From positions 1,860,001 to 1,924,000 of the forward strand of contig NZ_CP053482.1 of assembly GCF_016772315.1 (NCBI RefSeq): 64,000 bases of DNA. Direction: 5' to 3'. Every line of letters starts with the position of its first letter. Position 1 is the first letter of the stretch. The stretch is from Thiothrix subterranea (lineage in GTDB: Bacteria > Pseudomonadota > Gammaproteobacteria > Thiotrichales > Thiotrichaceae). Below, one piece after another: positions 53,293-62,921 of the stretch. The notes below the pieces were generated by a model. The model saw only the letters and a program-made list of their open reading frames with translations, was not told the origin of the DNA and did no database searches. A program made the position numbers and the translations under genes.

Positions 53293-54287
53293 GATGTTTT
53301 CCTATGGTGCAATGCAGCCGCCAGCGCCCCTTGTAAGCCGAGCCGCGTATTGGTAATTAAGTAAATCGGCATTTGCTGAACCAAGCCAGCCATTCTGCCT
53401 TTGTCAAAACAAGCCGCCAAAAACCGGGGTGTCTGTAACCAAGTTTGGATACGCGCAGAAATCCCACCCGCCAAATACAAACCGCCGCGTGGCTGGTAGA
53501 GCAGCGCCACATTACCGACCCAGTTAGCGTAAATATCGGTAAACAATTCCATTGCCGCCAGCGCGATCGGGTCTCCCGCTTGGGCAGCGCTATTCACTTC
53601 CGCCCCACCGCGTTCACGCAACTCATCTGGCAAACTGCCCGTCATATCGTGCAAACAAAACTGGTAGACCTGATTTACGCCGAGGCCAGACAAGACCCGT
53701 TCCCACGACACATGGCTGAAGCGTTCCCGCATAAATGCCAGCAAGCGTTCTTGCTGCGCATTCGCTGGCGCAAAATCGGTATGCCCGCCTTCGGTCGCAA
53801 AACTCTGGTAATGCCCATTGGCATCCGCTTGCATCCACGCCAACCCCAAGCCCGTCCCCGCGCCCGTAATCACACGCGGTTCCCCGTTCCCTGAGCGTAG
53901 CCGAAGGGAATCCCCCGCATTCAACACCACATAATCGTCCGCCGTTAGCGTGGCAACACCTGCCGCCGCCGCTTGGAAATCGTTCATAAAAAACAGTTGT
54001 GGGGTATTCAGCAAGGCTTGCAGCGCGGCATGTTCCAGCGTCCAATCCAGATTGGTGAGGCGAATCGGTTGACCGGCTTGCACCGGCCCCGGCAAGGCTA
54101 AACAGACAGCATCCGGGGCAAGCGTTTGCTGCGCATCCGCGAGGAATTGCTGCAACAACGCTTCGGCACTGACAAATTCGCCACTGGCATACACATGCTC
54201 GAAGCACACCGTGGTAGCCTGCGCATCGGCTTGCACCCATGCCAGCCAGCTTTTTGTACCGCCAATATCACCAGCAATTACATTCAT
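53289..54287 (-). CDS. glk: Glucokinase
   Basis: Phosphorylates glucose with ATP to glucose 6-phosphate. 332 residues of the Glk family: NVIAGDIGGTKSWLAW (ATP site), CLALPGPVQAGQPIRLTNLDW, LFFMNDFQAAAAGV with Asn-Asp catalytic motif, and ITGAGTGLGLAWMQ. Between AGD and EPRVITGAG lies a SLRLRSGNG stretch of about eight residues coded by a 24-bp palindromic repeat (53887-53910), absent from typical family members; the frame is kept. First 4 bp of glgC overlap it. Upstream neighbour is pgi. Confidence 0.93.
   Translation of the reverse strand: MNVIAGDIGGTKSWLAWVQADAQATTVCFEHVYASGEFVSAEALLQQFLADAQQTLAPDAVCLALPGPVQAGQPIRLTNLDWTLEHAALQALLNTPQLFFMNDFQAAAAGVATLTADDYVVLNAGDSLRLRSGNGEPRVITGAGTGLGLAWMQADANGHYQSFATEGGHTDFAPANAQQERLLAFMRERFSHVSWERVLSGLGVNQVYQFCLHDMTGSLPDELRERGGAEVNSAAQAGDPIALAAMELFTDIYANWVGNVALLYQPRGGLYLAGGISARIQTWLQTPRFLAACFDKGRMAGLVQQMPIYLITNTRLGLQGALAAALHHRKTS
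53887..53910. repeat. 24-bp palindromic dispersed repeat inside glk
   Basis: Outer arms TTCCC and GGGAA enclose TGAGCGTAGCCGAA, a word I associate with small dispersed repeats common in sulfur-oxidising bacteria and cyanobacteria. Length divides by three, so glk stays in frame with eight added codons. No second copy was noticed in this window. Confidence 0.7.
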
Positions 54288-54393
54288 CGACGACCCTGTG
54301 GTTACGTGTGCGTTTTTGGGTTATGGCTTGTTATGCCTTGATCCTAGCAGGCGTGGACACGCCATGCGCTGCTACAGGTCAAGGTATGCGCGT

Positions 54394-56049
54394 TTATATT
54401 GCCCGTTGTTGCCGATAGCGATTAATTAAACCATTGGTGGAAGCGTCATGCGCGGTCACGGGTTCGGCTGCATTCAATTCGGGCTGGATGCATTTCGCCA
54501 ATTGTTTCCCCAACTCGACACCCCACTGATCGTAGGAGTTCAGATTCCAGACAATGCCTTGCACAAAAATTTTGTGTTCGTACAACGCAATCAACATGCC
54601 TAAGGTATGCGGGGTGAGGGCTGTCAGCAATAAAGCATTACTAGGGTGATTGCCAGCAAACACTTTGGGCGCATGAGGCGGCGTTACGCCACTGTCGCGG
54701 GTTTCTTGCAAAGTACGCCCCCGCATTAGCGCTTCGGTTTGCGCCAAAAAGTTTGCCATCAGAATATCGTGCTGCGCGTGCAAATCGGTCGGTGGCGTGA
54801 CCGAAATAATGAAATCAGCCGGAATCAGGCGTGTGCCTTGGTGAATCAGTTGGTAGAACGCATGTTGCCCGTTAATGCCACTCGTCCCCCAAATAATCGG
54901 CCCGGTGGCATAATCCACGGCGTTGCCATCACGATCGACCGATTTGCCATTGCTTTCCATATCGGCTTGCTGCAAATACAAGGGCAAACTGCGCAAGTAA
55001 TGGTCGTAAGGCAGGATAACTTGCGATTCTGCCCCAAAATAATTGCTGTACCACACGCCCAATAGCGCGAGGATTACTGGCATATTGCGCTCCAACGGTG
55101 CATCACGGAAATGCTGATCCATGGCATGTGCGCCATCCAGCAAGGCAATGAAATTTTCCGCCCCGACTGCCAACACCACCGAAAGCCCAATCGCTGACCA
55201 CAACGAATAGCGCCCCCCGACCCAATCCCAGAAGCCGAACATATTCTCAGGATCAATCCCAAACCCCATCACCGCTTCCCGATTAGTGGAAACCGCCACG
55301 AAATGCTTGGCAATGTGCGCGTCATCCTTGGCGTGTTGCAAAAACCAGTGCCGCGCGTGATGCGCATTGGTCATGGTTTCTTGGGTGGTAAAGGTTTTCG
55401 AGGCGACGATGAACAGCGTGGTTTCGGGATCAAGACTTTCGAGCTTTTCGACAATGTGTGCGCCGTCAACGTTAGACACGTAATGCATATTCAGGCGCGG
55501 GTGGCGATAAGCTTTCAGGGCTTGGTACACCATGTGCGGCCCCAAATCAGAACCGCCGATACCGACGTTCACCACATCCACAATCGGCTTGCCGGTGTAA
55601 CCTGTCCAAGTGCCGCTGCGCACCCGTTCAGCGAAAGCGCTCATCTGGGCGATCACCGCATTCACCGCAGGCATGACATTTTCACCGTCAACCAGCACCG
55701 GCGTATTGCTGCGATTGCGTAACGCAGTGTGCAACACAGCGCGGTGCTCGGTGTTATTGATGGTGTCGCCTTGGAACATGCGTTCGCGCCAGCCTGCCAC
55801 ATCCGCCGTTTCAGCGAGTTGCATCAATAATTGCAAGGTCGTATCGGTAATGCGGTTTTTGGAATAGTCGAGAAAAATGTCGCCAACTTGCAGGGAAAAG
55901 TGCTCAAATCGCGCCGGGTCAGCGGCAAACAATTCACGCAAATGCACATCGCGGAGGGTTTCATAGTGCTGTTGCAGGGCGGCATGAATGGGCTGATGCA
56001 ATGCTGGCGGTGAGCCAGCGTGGGATGATTGTTCCGTGGTGATGGGCAT
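54394..56049 (-). CDS. pgi: Glucose-6-phosphate isomerase
   Basis: Interconverts glucose 6-phosphate and fructose 6-phosphate. 551 residues of normal length. Signatures: [34 protein letters not shown]-like [49 protein letters not shown] and [22 protein letters not shown] precedes the ATG at 56049. It heads the gene series pgi-glk-glgC-GH57-malQ-glgB-glgA-glgP, connecting glucose phosphates to glycogen. Confidence 0.97.
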   Translation of the reverse strand: MPITTEQSSHAGSPPALHQPIHAALQQHYETLRDVHLRELFAADPARFEHFSLQVGDIFLDYSKNRITDTTLQLLMQLAETADVAGWRERMFQGDTINNTEHRAVLHTALRNRSNTPVLVDGENVMPAVNAVIAQMSAFAERVRSGTWTGYTGKPIVDVVNVGIGGSDLGPHMVYQALKAYRHPRLNMHYVSNVDGAHIVEKLESLDPETTLFIVASKTFTTQETMTNAHHARHWFLQHAKDDAHIAKHFVAVSTNREAVMGFGIDPENMFGFWDWVGGRYSLWSAIGLSVVLAVGAENFIALLDGAHAMDQHFRDAPLERNMPVILALLGVWYSNYFGAESQVILPYDHYLRSLPLYLQQADMESNGKSVDRDGNAVDYATGPIIWGTSGINGQHAFYQLIHQGTRLIPADFIISVTPPTDLHAQHDILMANFLAQTEALMRGRTLQETRDSGVTPPHAPKVFAGNHPSNALLLTALTPHTLGMLIALYEHKIFVQGIVWNLNSYDQWGVELGKQLAKCIQPELNAAEPVTAHDASTNGLINRYRQQRAI

Positions 56050-56217
56050 GAATTCTCCTTTTTAGTGTGACCGGCGGTATTGTTATGCAAATTCTATGCC
56101 GGAAAACTAGCACCTTGCCATGATCTAACGCAGGTTTATTGTTGTAAAGCGTATAAGATTTTCACCCAATGCAGGTGAATACGCAATGAAATTTTGCCCC
56201 AATTCAGTGCGTAGCGC

Positions 56218-56865
56218 TCAGCAACCACTCGTGCCTTCCTTAACTTTGCACGAACGAATACGCCCCGTCATCGGCGCAATCACTATTTTATAGCGCGGTG
56301 TTGAGCTTACCTTAAGATCAAGTTCTAACTGATCATCGCCCTCTGTTCCAAGAGTTAGCGTACCAGCGCTGGAAACTTTGCCGTTGGACTTATAGTTGAT
56401 CATACGTGGGCTACTGCTGTTGCTTGTGACGACTACATTTTGAAAGTTAGGCGTACTATCCAGCAGGATCGGTTCAAACGATTCCAAATCACCGTTGCTA
56501 TCGAAATTACATACTTTTGTTGCAGTGTCAGGAATGGTGTTAGTCGTATCTGGGGTGTCGGGTGATGATACGGGGTTGCAGTTTACAAACATGATCCAGC
56601 CCTTTTCAAATCCGTCCCCATCGGTATCACTGCACGCTGAGCCATCAGCGTTACGTACACACATGACTACATCATAATTGCGTTTTACTGCTTCTGCGCG
56701 GGCATAATTGAGGGTGGAAACCAGTTGGTTATTGAAGGCAGTCAGACGGTTATTTTCCATCATTTCACGCAATGACGGTGTGGCGACGGCTGCCAATATT
56801 GCCACGATGGTGACGGTGACGATGAGTTCGATGAGCGTCAAACCGCGCTGTGAGTGTTTGTTCAT
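56218..56865 (-). CDS. FimT/GspH-type pseudopilin
   Basis: A 215-residue prepilin. Start ATG at 56865 follows AGGGA and gives the leader MNKHSQRG cut before LTLIELIVTVTIVAILAAVATPSLREMM, a class III prepilin signal with Glu5. The C-terminal globular part (about 45-215) has four cysteines, Asp/Ser-rich loops and GspH/FimT-like PRMINYKSNGKVSSAGTLTL. FimT proteins take part in type IV pilus function or DNA uptake. It stands alone here, with no other pilin gene within the window. A frame open 37 codons further upstream is not needed. Confidence 0.85.
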   Translation of the reverse strand: MNKHSQRGLTLIELIVTVTIVAILAAVATPSLREMMENNRLTAFNNQLVSTLNYARAEAVKRNYDVVMCVRNADGSACSDTDGDGFEKGWIMFVNCNPVSSPDTPDTTNTIPDTATKVCNFDSNGDLESFEPILLDSTPNFQNVVVTSNSSSPRMINYKSNGKVSSAGTLTLGTEGDDQLELDLKVSSTPRYKIVIAPMTGRIRSCKVKEGTSGC

Positions 56866-57028
56866 GAGGCATTCCCTTAGCTGTGTCTTATTGTTGGGAT
56901 TCAGGGAAGAAAAGGCGTCCATGCCGTGCACGTACTTCCTTGTGGCAAACAGTATACCCAATCCACCATACCGCAACGGTGAATGTGGGATGAACGGCTA
57001 TCCGCAGCAGATTAAGCGTGTTAACGAA

Positions 57029-58480
57029 CTACTTGCGCCAGAATGCCGGGGCGAGCAAGACCAGTACCGTCATCAGCTCCAACCGCCCCATGATCATGCA
57101 CAGCGACAACCACCACTTGGAAAAATCACTTAACGGCGAAAAATTCGACGATACATTGCCCAGCCCCACCCCCATATTATTGATAGTAGCCGCGACTGCT
57201 GAAAATGCCGTTACCTGATCCTGCCCATCGGCCATTAGCCCCAGCATAAACACCACAAACAGTGAAGCGTAGATGAAAAAGAACCCCCACACAGCTTTAA
57301 CGATTTGCTCATCTACCACCTGCCCATTGACCTTAATCGGCATGTGCGCACGCGGATGCACCAACAAGTTAACTTCCCGAATCGCCTGCTTGAGCAACAG
57401 CAAAAACCGGATGGCTTTCATGCCACCGCCGGTTGAACCCGAACAACCGCCACTGATCACCAATAAGGTAATGAATACCGGGAGGAACGTCGGCCACACC
57501 GAATGATCCCCAATAATCAGCCCAGTACTGGTCATGATCGAGACCACATGAAAAGCCGCATAACGCAGCGCATCAAACGGATCAGGGTAAGTGTGATAAG
57601 CGAACAAAATAATCGCCACCACCACAATCGCCGCCAGCGTCAAGGCAGTATAAAAGCGAAATTCAGAATCTTCCACATAAGGTTTCAAGGTAGCGCCACG
57701 CCAAGCAATGAAATGCAGACCAAAGTTTGCCCCTGCCAGAAACATGAAAAGTACCGCAATGTAGTGGATAGTCGGGCTATCAAAAAAGGCGAGACTCAAG
57801 TCGTGGTTGCTAAACCCCCCTGTGCCTAATACCGAGAAACTGTGTCCCACCGCGTCGAACCAAGTCATACCCGCCACTCGGAACGCCAACGCACACAAAA
57901 TGGTCAATACCAGATAGGTGTACCACAACAATTTAGCAGTTTCGGCAATACGCGGCTCAAGCTTGGCGTCTTTGATCGGGCCGGGCGCTTCCGCCTTGTA
58001 AATTTGCATCCCCCCAACGCCTAGCATCGGTAAAATCGCCACGGCTAACACAATGATGCCCATGCCGCCCAACCAATGCAGTTCCATGCGCCAAAACAGA
58101 ATCGAACGCGGAAACGCATCCAAGCCAATAAACACCGTTGCTCCGGTTGTCGTTAGCCCAGAGGTGGTTTCAAACACCGCGTCGGTAAAGCTTGCCGAAA
58201 CCGCTTCTGAAAATACAAACGGCAAAGCACCCGCTAAACTCAGCACCACCCAAAACAGGGTAACGATTAAGAAACCATCACGGGTACGCAACACCGCACG
58301 GGCGCGGCGTACCGGAAACCATAAGGCGAAACCAACCCCCAATAAAATAGCGCCTGCCCACCAAAAAGGGGATAACTCAGGGTCGCCCATCAGCCAACCG
58401 ATCAAAATCGGCGGGAACATGGTGAAGCTGAACACCATCAGCAACAGGCCAAAAATTCGCAGGATGATACTGAATTGCAT
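57029..58480 (-). CDS. trkH: Trk potassium transporter membrane subunit
   Basis: A 483-residue TrkH family K+ transport protein with about ten hydrophobic segments. The selectivity-filter loops carry the conserved Gly in TTSGLTTTGATVF, GTGGFSNHD, MTSTGLIIGDH and NNMGVGLG. It forms the pore with TrkA, coded 12 bp upstream, so trkA-trkH are one unit. C-terminus ends FWRK. Normal length. Confidence 0.95.
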   Translation of the reverse strand: MQFSIILRIFGLLLMVFSFTMFPPILIGWLMGDPELSPFWWAGAILLGVGFALWFPVRRARAVLRTRDGFLIVTLFWVVLSLAGALPFVFSEAVSASFTDAVFETTSGLTTTGATVFIGLDAFPRSILFWRMELHWLGGMGIIVLAVAILPMLGVGGMQIYKAEAPGPIKDAKLEPRIAETAKLLWYTYLVLTILCALAFRVAGMTWFDAVGHSFSVLGTGGFSNHDLSLAFFDSPTIHYIAVLFMFLAGANFGLHFIAWRGATLKPYVEDSEFRFYTALTLAAIVVVAIILFAYHTYPDPFDALRYAAFHVVSIMTSTGLIIGDHSVWPTFLPVFITLLVISGGCSGSTGGGMKAIRFLLLLKQAIREVNLLVHPRAHMPIKVNGQVVDEQIVKAVWGFFFIYASLFVVFMLGLMADGQDQVTAFSAVAATINNMGVGLGNVSSNFSPLSDFSKWWLSLCMIMGRLELMTVLVLLAPAFWRK

Positions 58481-58492
58481 AATGGCGCTTAC

Positions 58493-59866
58493 TTAAAAGT
58501 AGTGGATGCCGACCTGAAACAATTTTTCAACCGCAGGTACGTAGCGTTTATCCGTCACAAACATAATGATGTGATCCTCCGCGAGGATAATAATCTCGTT
58601 ACTCGCCATCATCACCTCTTCTTTGCGCACCACCGCGCAAATGACTGTACCGGGGGGTAATTTGATTTCCTCTAGGCGCTTACCGACCACCCGCGACGTT
58701 TTACGGTCGCCATGCGCAATAATTTCAAGCGCTTCCGCTGCCCCGCGTCGCAGCGAGTGTACCGCCACAATGTCACCGCGACGAATATGGGTTAACAATG
58801 CGCCGATGGTAATTTGCTGGGGGGAAATGGCAATGTCGATATTACTTTCCACCAAGTCAATGTAGCTAATCCGGTTAATCAAACACATGACCCGTTTGGC
58901 TCCCAAGCGCTTGGCCAACATGGACGATAGAATATTGGCTTCATCATCATTGGTAACAGCTATAAACACATCGGTATTCTCGATATTTTCTTCGCCTAGC
59001 AAACTTTCATCGGCGGCGTCGCCTTCGAGCACGATAGTTTTATCCAAACGTTCCGCAAGTTTAGACGCCCGCAGGTTATCTTTTTCAATGATTTTGACCT
59101 GATAACGGGCGTCCTCCAGCAAACGTGCCAAGCGGTTGCCAATATTACCGCCTCCCGCCAATATAATGCGCTTGTAAGGCTTATCCAGTTTACGCAACTC
59201 ACTGATAATAGAGCGAATGTGATTAGGGCTGGCAATGAAAAATACCTCATCACCCGCTTCAATAATGGTGCTATCGCCAAAAGTGAGTGGTTTACCCTTG
59301 CGAAACAGCGCCGCCACCCGCGCTTTTAAACCCGGCATGTGTTCATGCATTTCTTTAAGCGGATGCCCAATCAACGGGCCATCGTGCAACGCTTTGACCC
59401 CGACCATTTGCACCTTGCCATTCGCAAAGCTGATCACTTGCAAGGAACCGGGGTGCGAAATCAGGTTGAAAATGTGTTGCGTCACCAATTGTTCCGGGCT
59501 GATCAGCACATCAATCGGCACGGCGGCATCGTTGAACAATTCGGGGCGGTCCAAATAATGCGAGGAGCGAATCCGCGCAATTTTGGTCGGCGTATGGTAC
59601 AGCGTGTGCGCAATCTGGCAGGCAACCATATTGATTTCGTCGCTGTTGGTCACTGCCACCAACATATCAGCATCTTCGATTCCGGCGCGTTCCAGCACCC
59701 GTGGGTAGGAAGCTTGCCCCACTTCCACCCGCACATCGAGTTTTTCACGCAAGTCACGCAAAGCGGCGGCATTCGTGTCCACAATGGTGACATCGTTGTC
59801 TTCGTTTACTAATGAAGCAGCCACGGAGTGACCGACTTGCCCAGCGCCGAGAATCAGGATTTTCAT
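58493..59866 (-). CDS. trkA: Trk potassium uptake regulatory subunit
   Basis: A 457-residue peripheral NAD(H)-binding regulator of TrkH. It has two RCK modules: [32 protein letters not shown] at the N-terminus and [32 protein letters not shown] near residue 233, each followed by an RCK-C domain ([10 protein letters not shown]..., [11 protein letters not shown]...). Coded upstream of trkH. In many gammaproteobacteria trkA follows ntrX directly; here a restriction-modification pair of AT-rich DNA separates them. Confidence 0.96.
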   Translation of the reverse strand: MKILILGAGQVGHSVAASLVNEDNDVTIVDTNAAALRDLREKLDVRVEVGQASYPRVLERAGIEDADMLVAVTNSDEINMVACQIAHTLYHTPTKIARIRSSHYLDRPELFNDAAVPIDVLISPEQLVTQHIFNLISHPGSLQVISFANGKVQMVGVKALHDGPLIGHPLKEMHEHMPGLKARVAALFRKGKPLTFGDSTIIEAGDEVFFIASPNHIRSIISELRKLDKPYKRIILAGGGNIGNRLARLLEDARYQVKIIEKDNLRASKLAERLDKTIVLEGDAADESLLGEENIENTDVFIAVTNDDEANILSSMLAKRLGAKRVMCLINRISYIDLVESNIDIAISPQQITIGALLTHIRRGDIVAVHSLRRGAAEALEIIAHGDRKTSRVVGKRLEEIKLPPGTVICAVVRKEEVMMASNEIIILAEDHIIMFVTDKRYVPAVEKLFQVGIHYF

Positions 59867-59872
59867 ACTTTA

Positions 59873-61024
59873 TTACTCAATACTTATTTTATTCCAAATT
59901 TCACGGTGTTCATGTTTAATGGATTTGTCCGTACTAAGTAGGGCAACATACTTGGGTAAAACATGACTGGGATCTGCCAACAAGCGTAAGTAGTATTTCA
60001 GGGAAGGAATAACACCGTTAGCGATAAGCTGGCAATGATGAAGGGCTTTGATAGAGGCTATTTTTTGAACAAGACTTGCGTCAGGTTCGCATGAAGCATG
60101 AGTAGTCAGGATGTAATACCGATCAATGGATTTATCCATGATTTTATTGGCTGCATCGTGAATAATCCTTTCATTCAATGCTATACCATGTTTTACCTCA
60201 ATTGCCTCAAACACGTGAGCATTGTCAGCACGAATGATTTCTATATCGCCAATCGCACCCGTTTGTGAGTCTGCGGCAGAATGGGCTTCTAATGGCTTTA
60301 ACATCATGCCTTTATAACGTTCAAGTTGACCTAGCATCACCTCATAGACCGCATATAATGCCAATACTGGCAAGCGGGATGCTCCCCTTGATGTCTTATA
60401 AGGGTAAAAAAAATGCTTACTTAACAAGTTGATGATTAGGGAAATGTCTTGGGTTTTCGGAAGAGATAAACTGATTTGTTTGGATTCACGGTGCAACCAT
60501 TGCAAATACATAAGATAAGCTAATGCTTGTGTGGCGGACTGCCCATAAACTTCAATCTCATCAAAAATAGTTAGAAACGCATTTTTAATATCACCAATAT
60601 TTTCATCATAGTCCAGCATATACGGCTTTGGACGTTCAAATGTTCTTGTTTGCCAACCTGATTTTGCTCCCTCGAATGCTTGAGTGTTCAGCCAAGGATA
60701 AACCAGTTTTTCGCTTATACCTCTAAAATTGAAACCAGCCCCCCGATCTGTTTGGTGTTGTATTTGGACTTGATGATAGCGAATATCAATATTTGGCATT
60801 GCTGCTTTGATAGCTAGGCAGGTGACAATATTGGTGAATCCCGTTGATGCCTTTTGTGAAAGACGCGACATTTCAGCCAGTGCATGGAAGATTCTATCAG
60901 AAAGCCCCTGAGTTCCTGAATCTACATTGGCATTTATTTGTTCCGCACACTGCAATGCAATATTAAGTGCATCCAGCACTTGTTGCTGAATGTCGTTCCC
61001 GGCTTCAACTTCTTTTCTTGCCAT
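59873..61024 (-). CDS. Type II restriction endonuclease, PD-(D/E)xK type
   Basis: A 383-residue endonuclease deduced from its place behind a C5 methyltransferase gene and its active-site pattern GDIEIIRADNAHVFEAIEVKHG (Asp260, Glu276-Val-Lys278). The C-terminal half YYILTTHASCEPDASLVQKIASI and IPSLKYYLRLLADPS recalls the SacI group of enzymes, an uncertain memory, not a database match. The N-terminal 250 residues are helical. DNA is AT-rich relative to flanks. Start ATG is 1 bp after the methyltransferase stop. Recognition site is unknown. Confidence 0.75.
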   Translation of the reverse strand: MARKEVEAGNDIQQQVLDALNIALQCAEQINANVDSGTQGLSDRIFHALAEMSRLSQKASTGFTNIVTCLAIKAAMPNIDIRYHQVQIQHQTDRGAGFNFRGISEKLVYPWLNTQAFEGAKSGWQTRTFERPKPYMLDYDENIGDIKNAFLTIFDEIEVYGQSATQALAYLMYLQWLHRESKQISLSLPKTQDISLIINLLSKHFFYPYKTSRGASRLPVLALYAVYEVMLGQLERYKGMMLKPLEAHSAADSQTGAIGDIEIIRADNAHVFEAIEVKHGIALNERIIHDAANKIMDKSIDRYYILTTHASCEPDASLVQKIASIKALHHCQLIANGVIPSLKYYLRLLADPSHVLPKYVALLSTDKSIKHEHREIWNKISIE

Positions 61025-61025
61025 G

Positions 61026-62906
61026 TTAAATAAGCCTCATTTGTTGCTGTGGATATTGCCTATTTTCCACTAGCCGTTGAGGTTTGATGGAGAAATTCAT
61101 TTGCTTACCGAAAGGCAACGTAAATGGGTAGGAAACCATGTAAATATTTGGTGGAATGGCAATATTGGTTTCATGGCAGCGAATATCATAACGGTAGTGC
61201 CTGAGCATTTTAACCAATTCAATAAAATTTTCTGTACCGAAATCCATACCAAACAAATCTGTTAAATGTTCTCGTGGAAAATAGTTAGAACAATTCTCAA
61301 ACATAGCGGCATGTTTGGCAAACTTGGCGATAGGCATGTCAGTGTACAAGGAAAAATCCCTGATTCTAAACATCGGGTGAGGTTCGGTAAAATGCCCATA
61401 CAGTTCAAATAATGAGTGAAAATTACTGGATCGAATGACCCAATCATCAACGGCATTCCACACTGTTTGCACAGTATGTCCTGCAACCCCATAAGCGGTA
61501 ATTTCAAGATTTACCGTTGGTACTTCTATGCAACTGAAAGCTGCTGCTTCTGAAGCAAAGATTTCCATGGTTATTTTGGCAAACTTTTGAGAGGAGTTAT
61601 CCGCTCTCACCGTGAGATAAACATTATCACCATTAACTGTTGTTGATACATTGGGGAGTTCCTTGCTGTAATCAGTCGGTTGAACATGAGCATCGTAACA
61701 TCCAATCGCAAAAAAACTTTTCATTTTTTGTGGATTGCGAGTAACTGATTGGTGTAGATCGCGCGTTTTTGCCGCTTTATTCCCTTTTCTTTTATCAAAA
61801 GATAAACTGAAGTCTGCTGGCATTAATGCCATGTCGATTTTGCGCCCAAAGATTTGTTTAGCAATTGCCCCAGCCAAGTAGAAAGCGAGTTTCGGGCTGA
61901 CAGAATTACCAATTTGCTTGATTTTGTCAGCACGTTCGCCTGTAAAATGATAGCTATCAGGAAATCCCTGCAAGCGCATGTATTCTCTAACAGTAAAACA
62001 ACGGTTTTCCCAATGAAATGGTCCTGTATATTTACCGGGGCTGGCAATGAGCGTTTTGATAGAACCACTCGGATTGGCTTTATAAAGGAAATCTGAAAAC
62101 CTTGAACGGTAGGCAAAAACAGGCGATGGATGTCCTCTTTTAGCAGTAAAGTGCAGATAATTTTCACCCGGTGGTACTAATGGTAATAAATGTGCATATT
62201 TTCCATCAGTTAACATGAGTTTGTTTTTATCCTCTACATCGTCGCTAAGTGTGCTCAACGCCTCTTCAGTCGTTAAATGTAACTGTTGATCAATCGAATC
62301 AGGGCCATAAAGAGGGCGTGGAAACAAAAACTCCCCCTCAAGTTTATGCCCAACCATAATCATGCGTTCACGTTGTTGGGGAATCCCATAATCCAAGGCA
62401 TCGAGAATACGGTAACTGACTTTGTAGCCAATGTTGCGAAATGCACTAATAATTGCTTTCCAATCCTCGCCTTTGTTAGTACCGAGTATCCCCCTGACAT
62501 TTTCAAACAGAAATGCCTTAGGTTGTAAATGATCAATAACACGGCAATAAGCCTCAAATAGTGTACCACGCTCATCGAGACGCCCAGATGCGCCACCTGC
62601 ACGGCGTCCAGAAGCTGAAAATGATTGGCAGGGCGGCCCACCAATAACCAAATCAATATTTTCTGGCAAGTCATGAAGGTCAATTTTTCTTATGTCCGCT
62701 TGTTCCACCTGCGTATGAGCGGACAACATGCCACCTAGATTAGCCTTTAAGGTATTGCAACACATACCATCTATATCGGTTGCATACACCACATCATAAC
62801 CCGCCAAGTCAAAGCCAAGGTCAAGCCCCCCCGCACCGGTGAAAAAGCTAACGACCCTGATGCCTTTTCCCAGATCAATGCGTTGATGTTCATTCATTCT
62901 GCTCAT
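61026..62906 (-). CDS. DNA (cytosine-5) methyltransferase with long C-terminal extension
   Basis: A 626-residue C5 methyltransferase of a type II restriction-modification system. Motif I VVSFFTGAGGLDLGF (18-32), motif IV GGPPCQSFSASGRRAGG with catalytic Cys93, ENVRGI, QQRERMIMVGH (VIII), FTVREYMRLQGFP (IX) and IKQIGNSVSPKLAFYLAGAI (X) place the enzyme in the first ~345 residues. The remaining 280 residues are an extension without recognised motifs, far beyond the usual 330-450 total. Two possible starts (62906 and 62897). The RE gene follows. Confidence 0.92.
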   Translation of the reverse strand: MSRMNEHQRIDLGKGIRVVSFFTGAGGLDLGFDLAGYDVVYATDIDGMCCNTLKANLGGMLSAHTQVEQADIRKIDLHDLPENIDLVIGGPPCQSFSASGRRAGGASGRLDERGTLFEAYCRVIDHLQPKAFLFENVRGILGTNKGEDWKAIISAFRNIGYKVSYRILDALDYGIPQQRERMIMVGHKLEGEFLFPRPLYGPDSIDQQLHLTTEEALSTLSDDVEDKNKLMLTDGKYAHLLPLVPPGENYLHFTAKRGHPSPVFAYRSRFSDFLYKANPSGSIKTLIASPGKYTGPFHWENRCFTVREYMRLQGFPDSYHFTGERADKIKQIGNSVSPKLAFYLAGAIAKQIFGRKIDMALMPADFSLSFDKRKGNKAAKTRDLHQSVTRNPQKMKSFFAIGCYDAHVQPTDYSKELPNVSTTVNGDNVYLTVRADNSSQKFAKITMEIFASEAAAFSCIEVPTVNLEITAYGVAGHTVQTVWNAVDDWVIRSSNFHSLFELYGHFTEPHPMFRIRDFSLYTDMPIAKFAKHAAMFENCSNYFPREHLTDLFGMDFGTENFIELVKMLRHYRYDIRCHETNIAIPPNIYMVSYPFTLPFGKQMNFSIKPQRLVENRQYPQQQMRLI

Positions 62907-62921
62907 TTCGTGGTATCCGGC

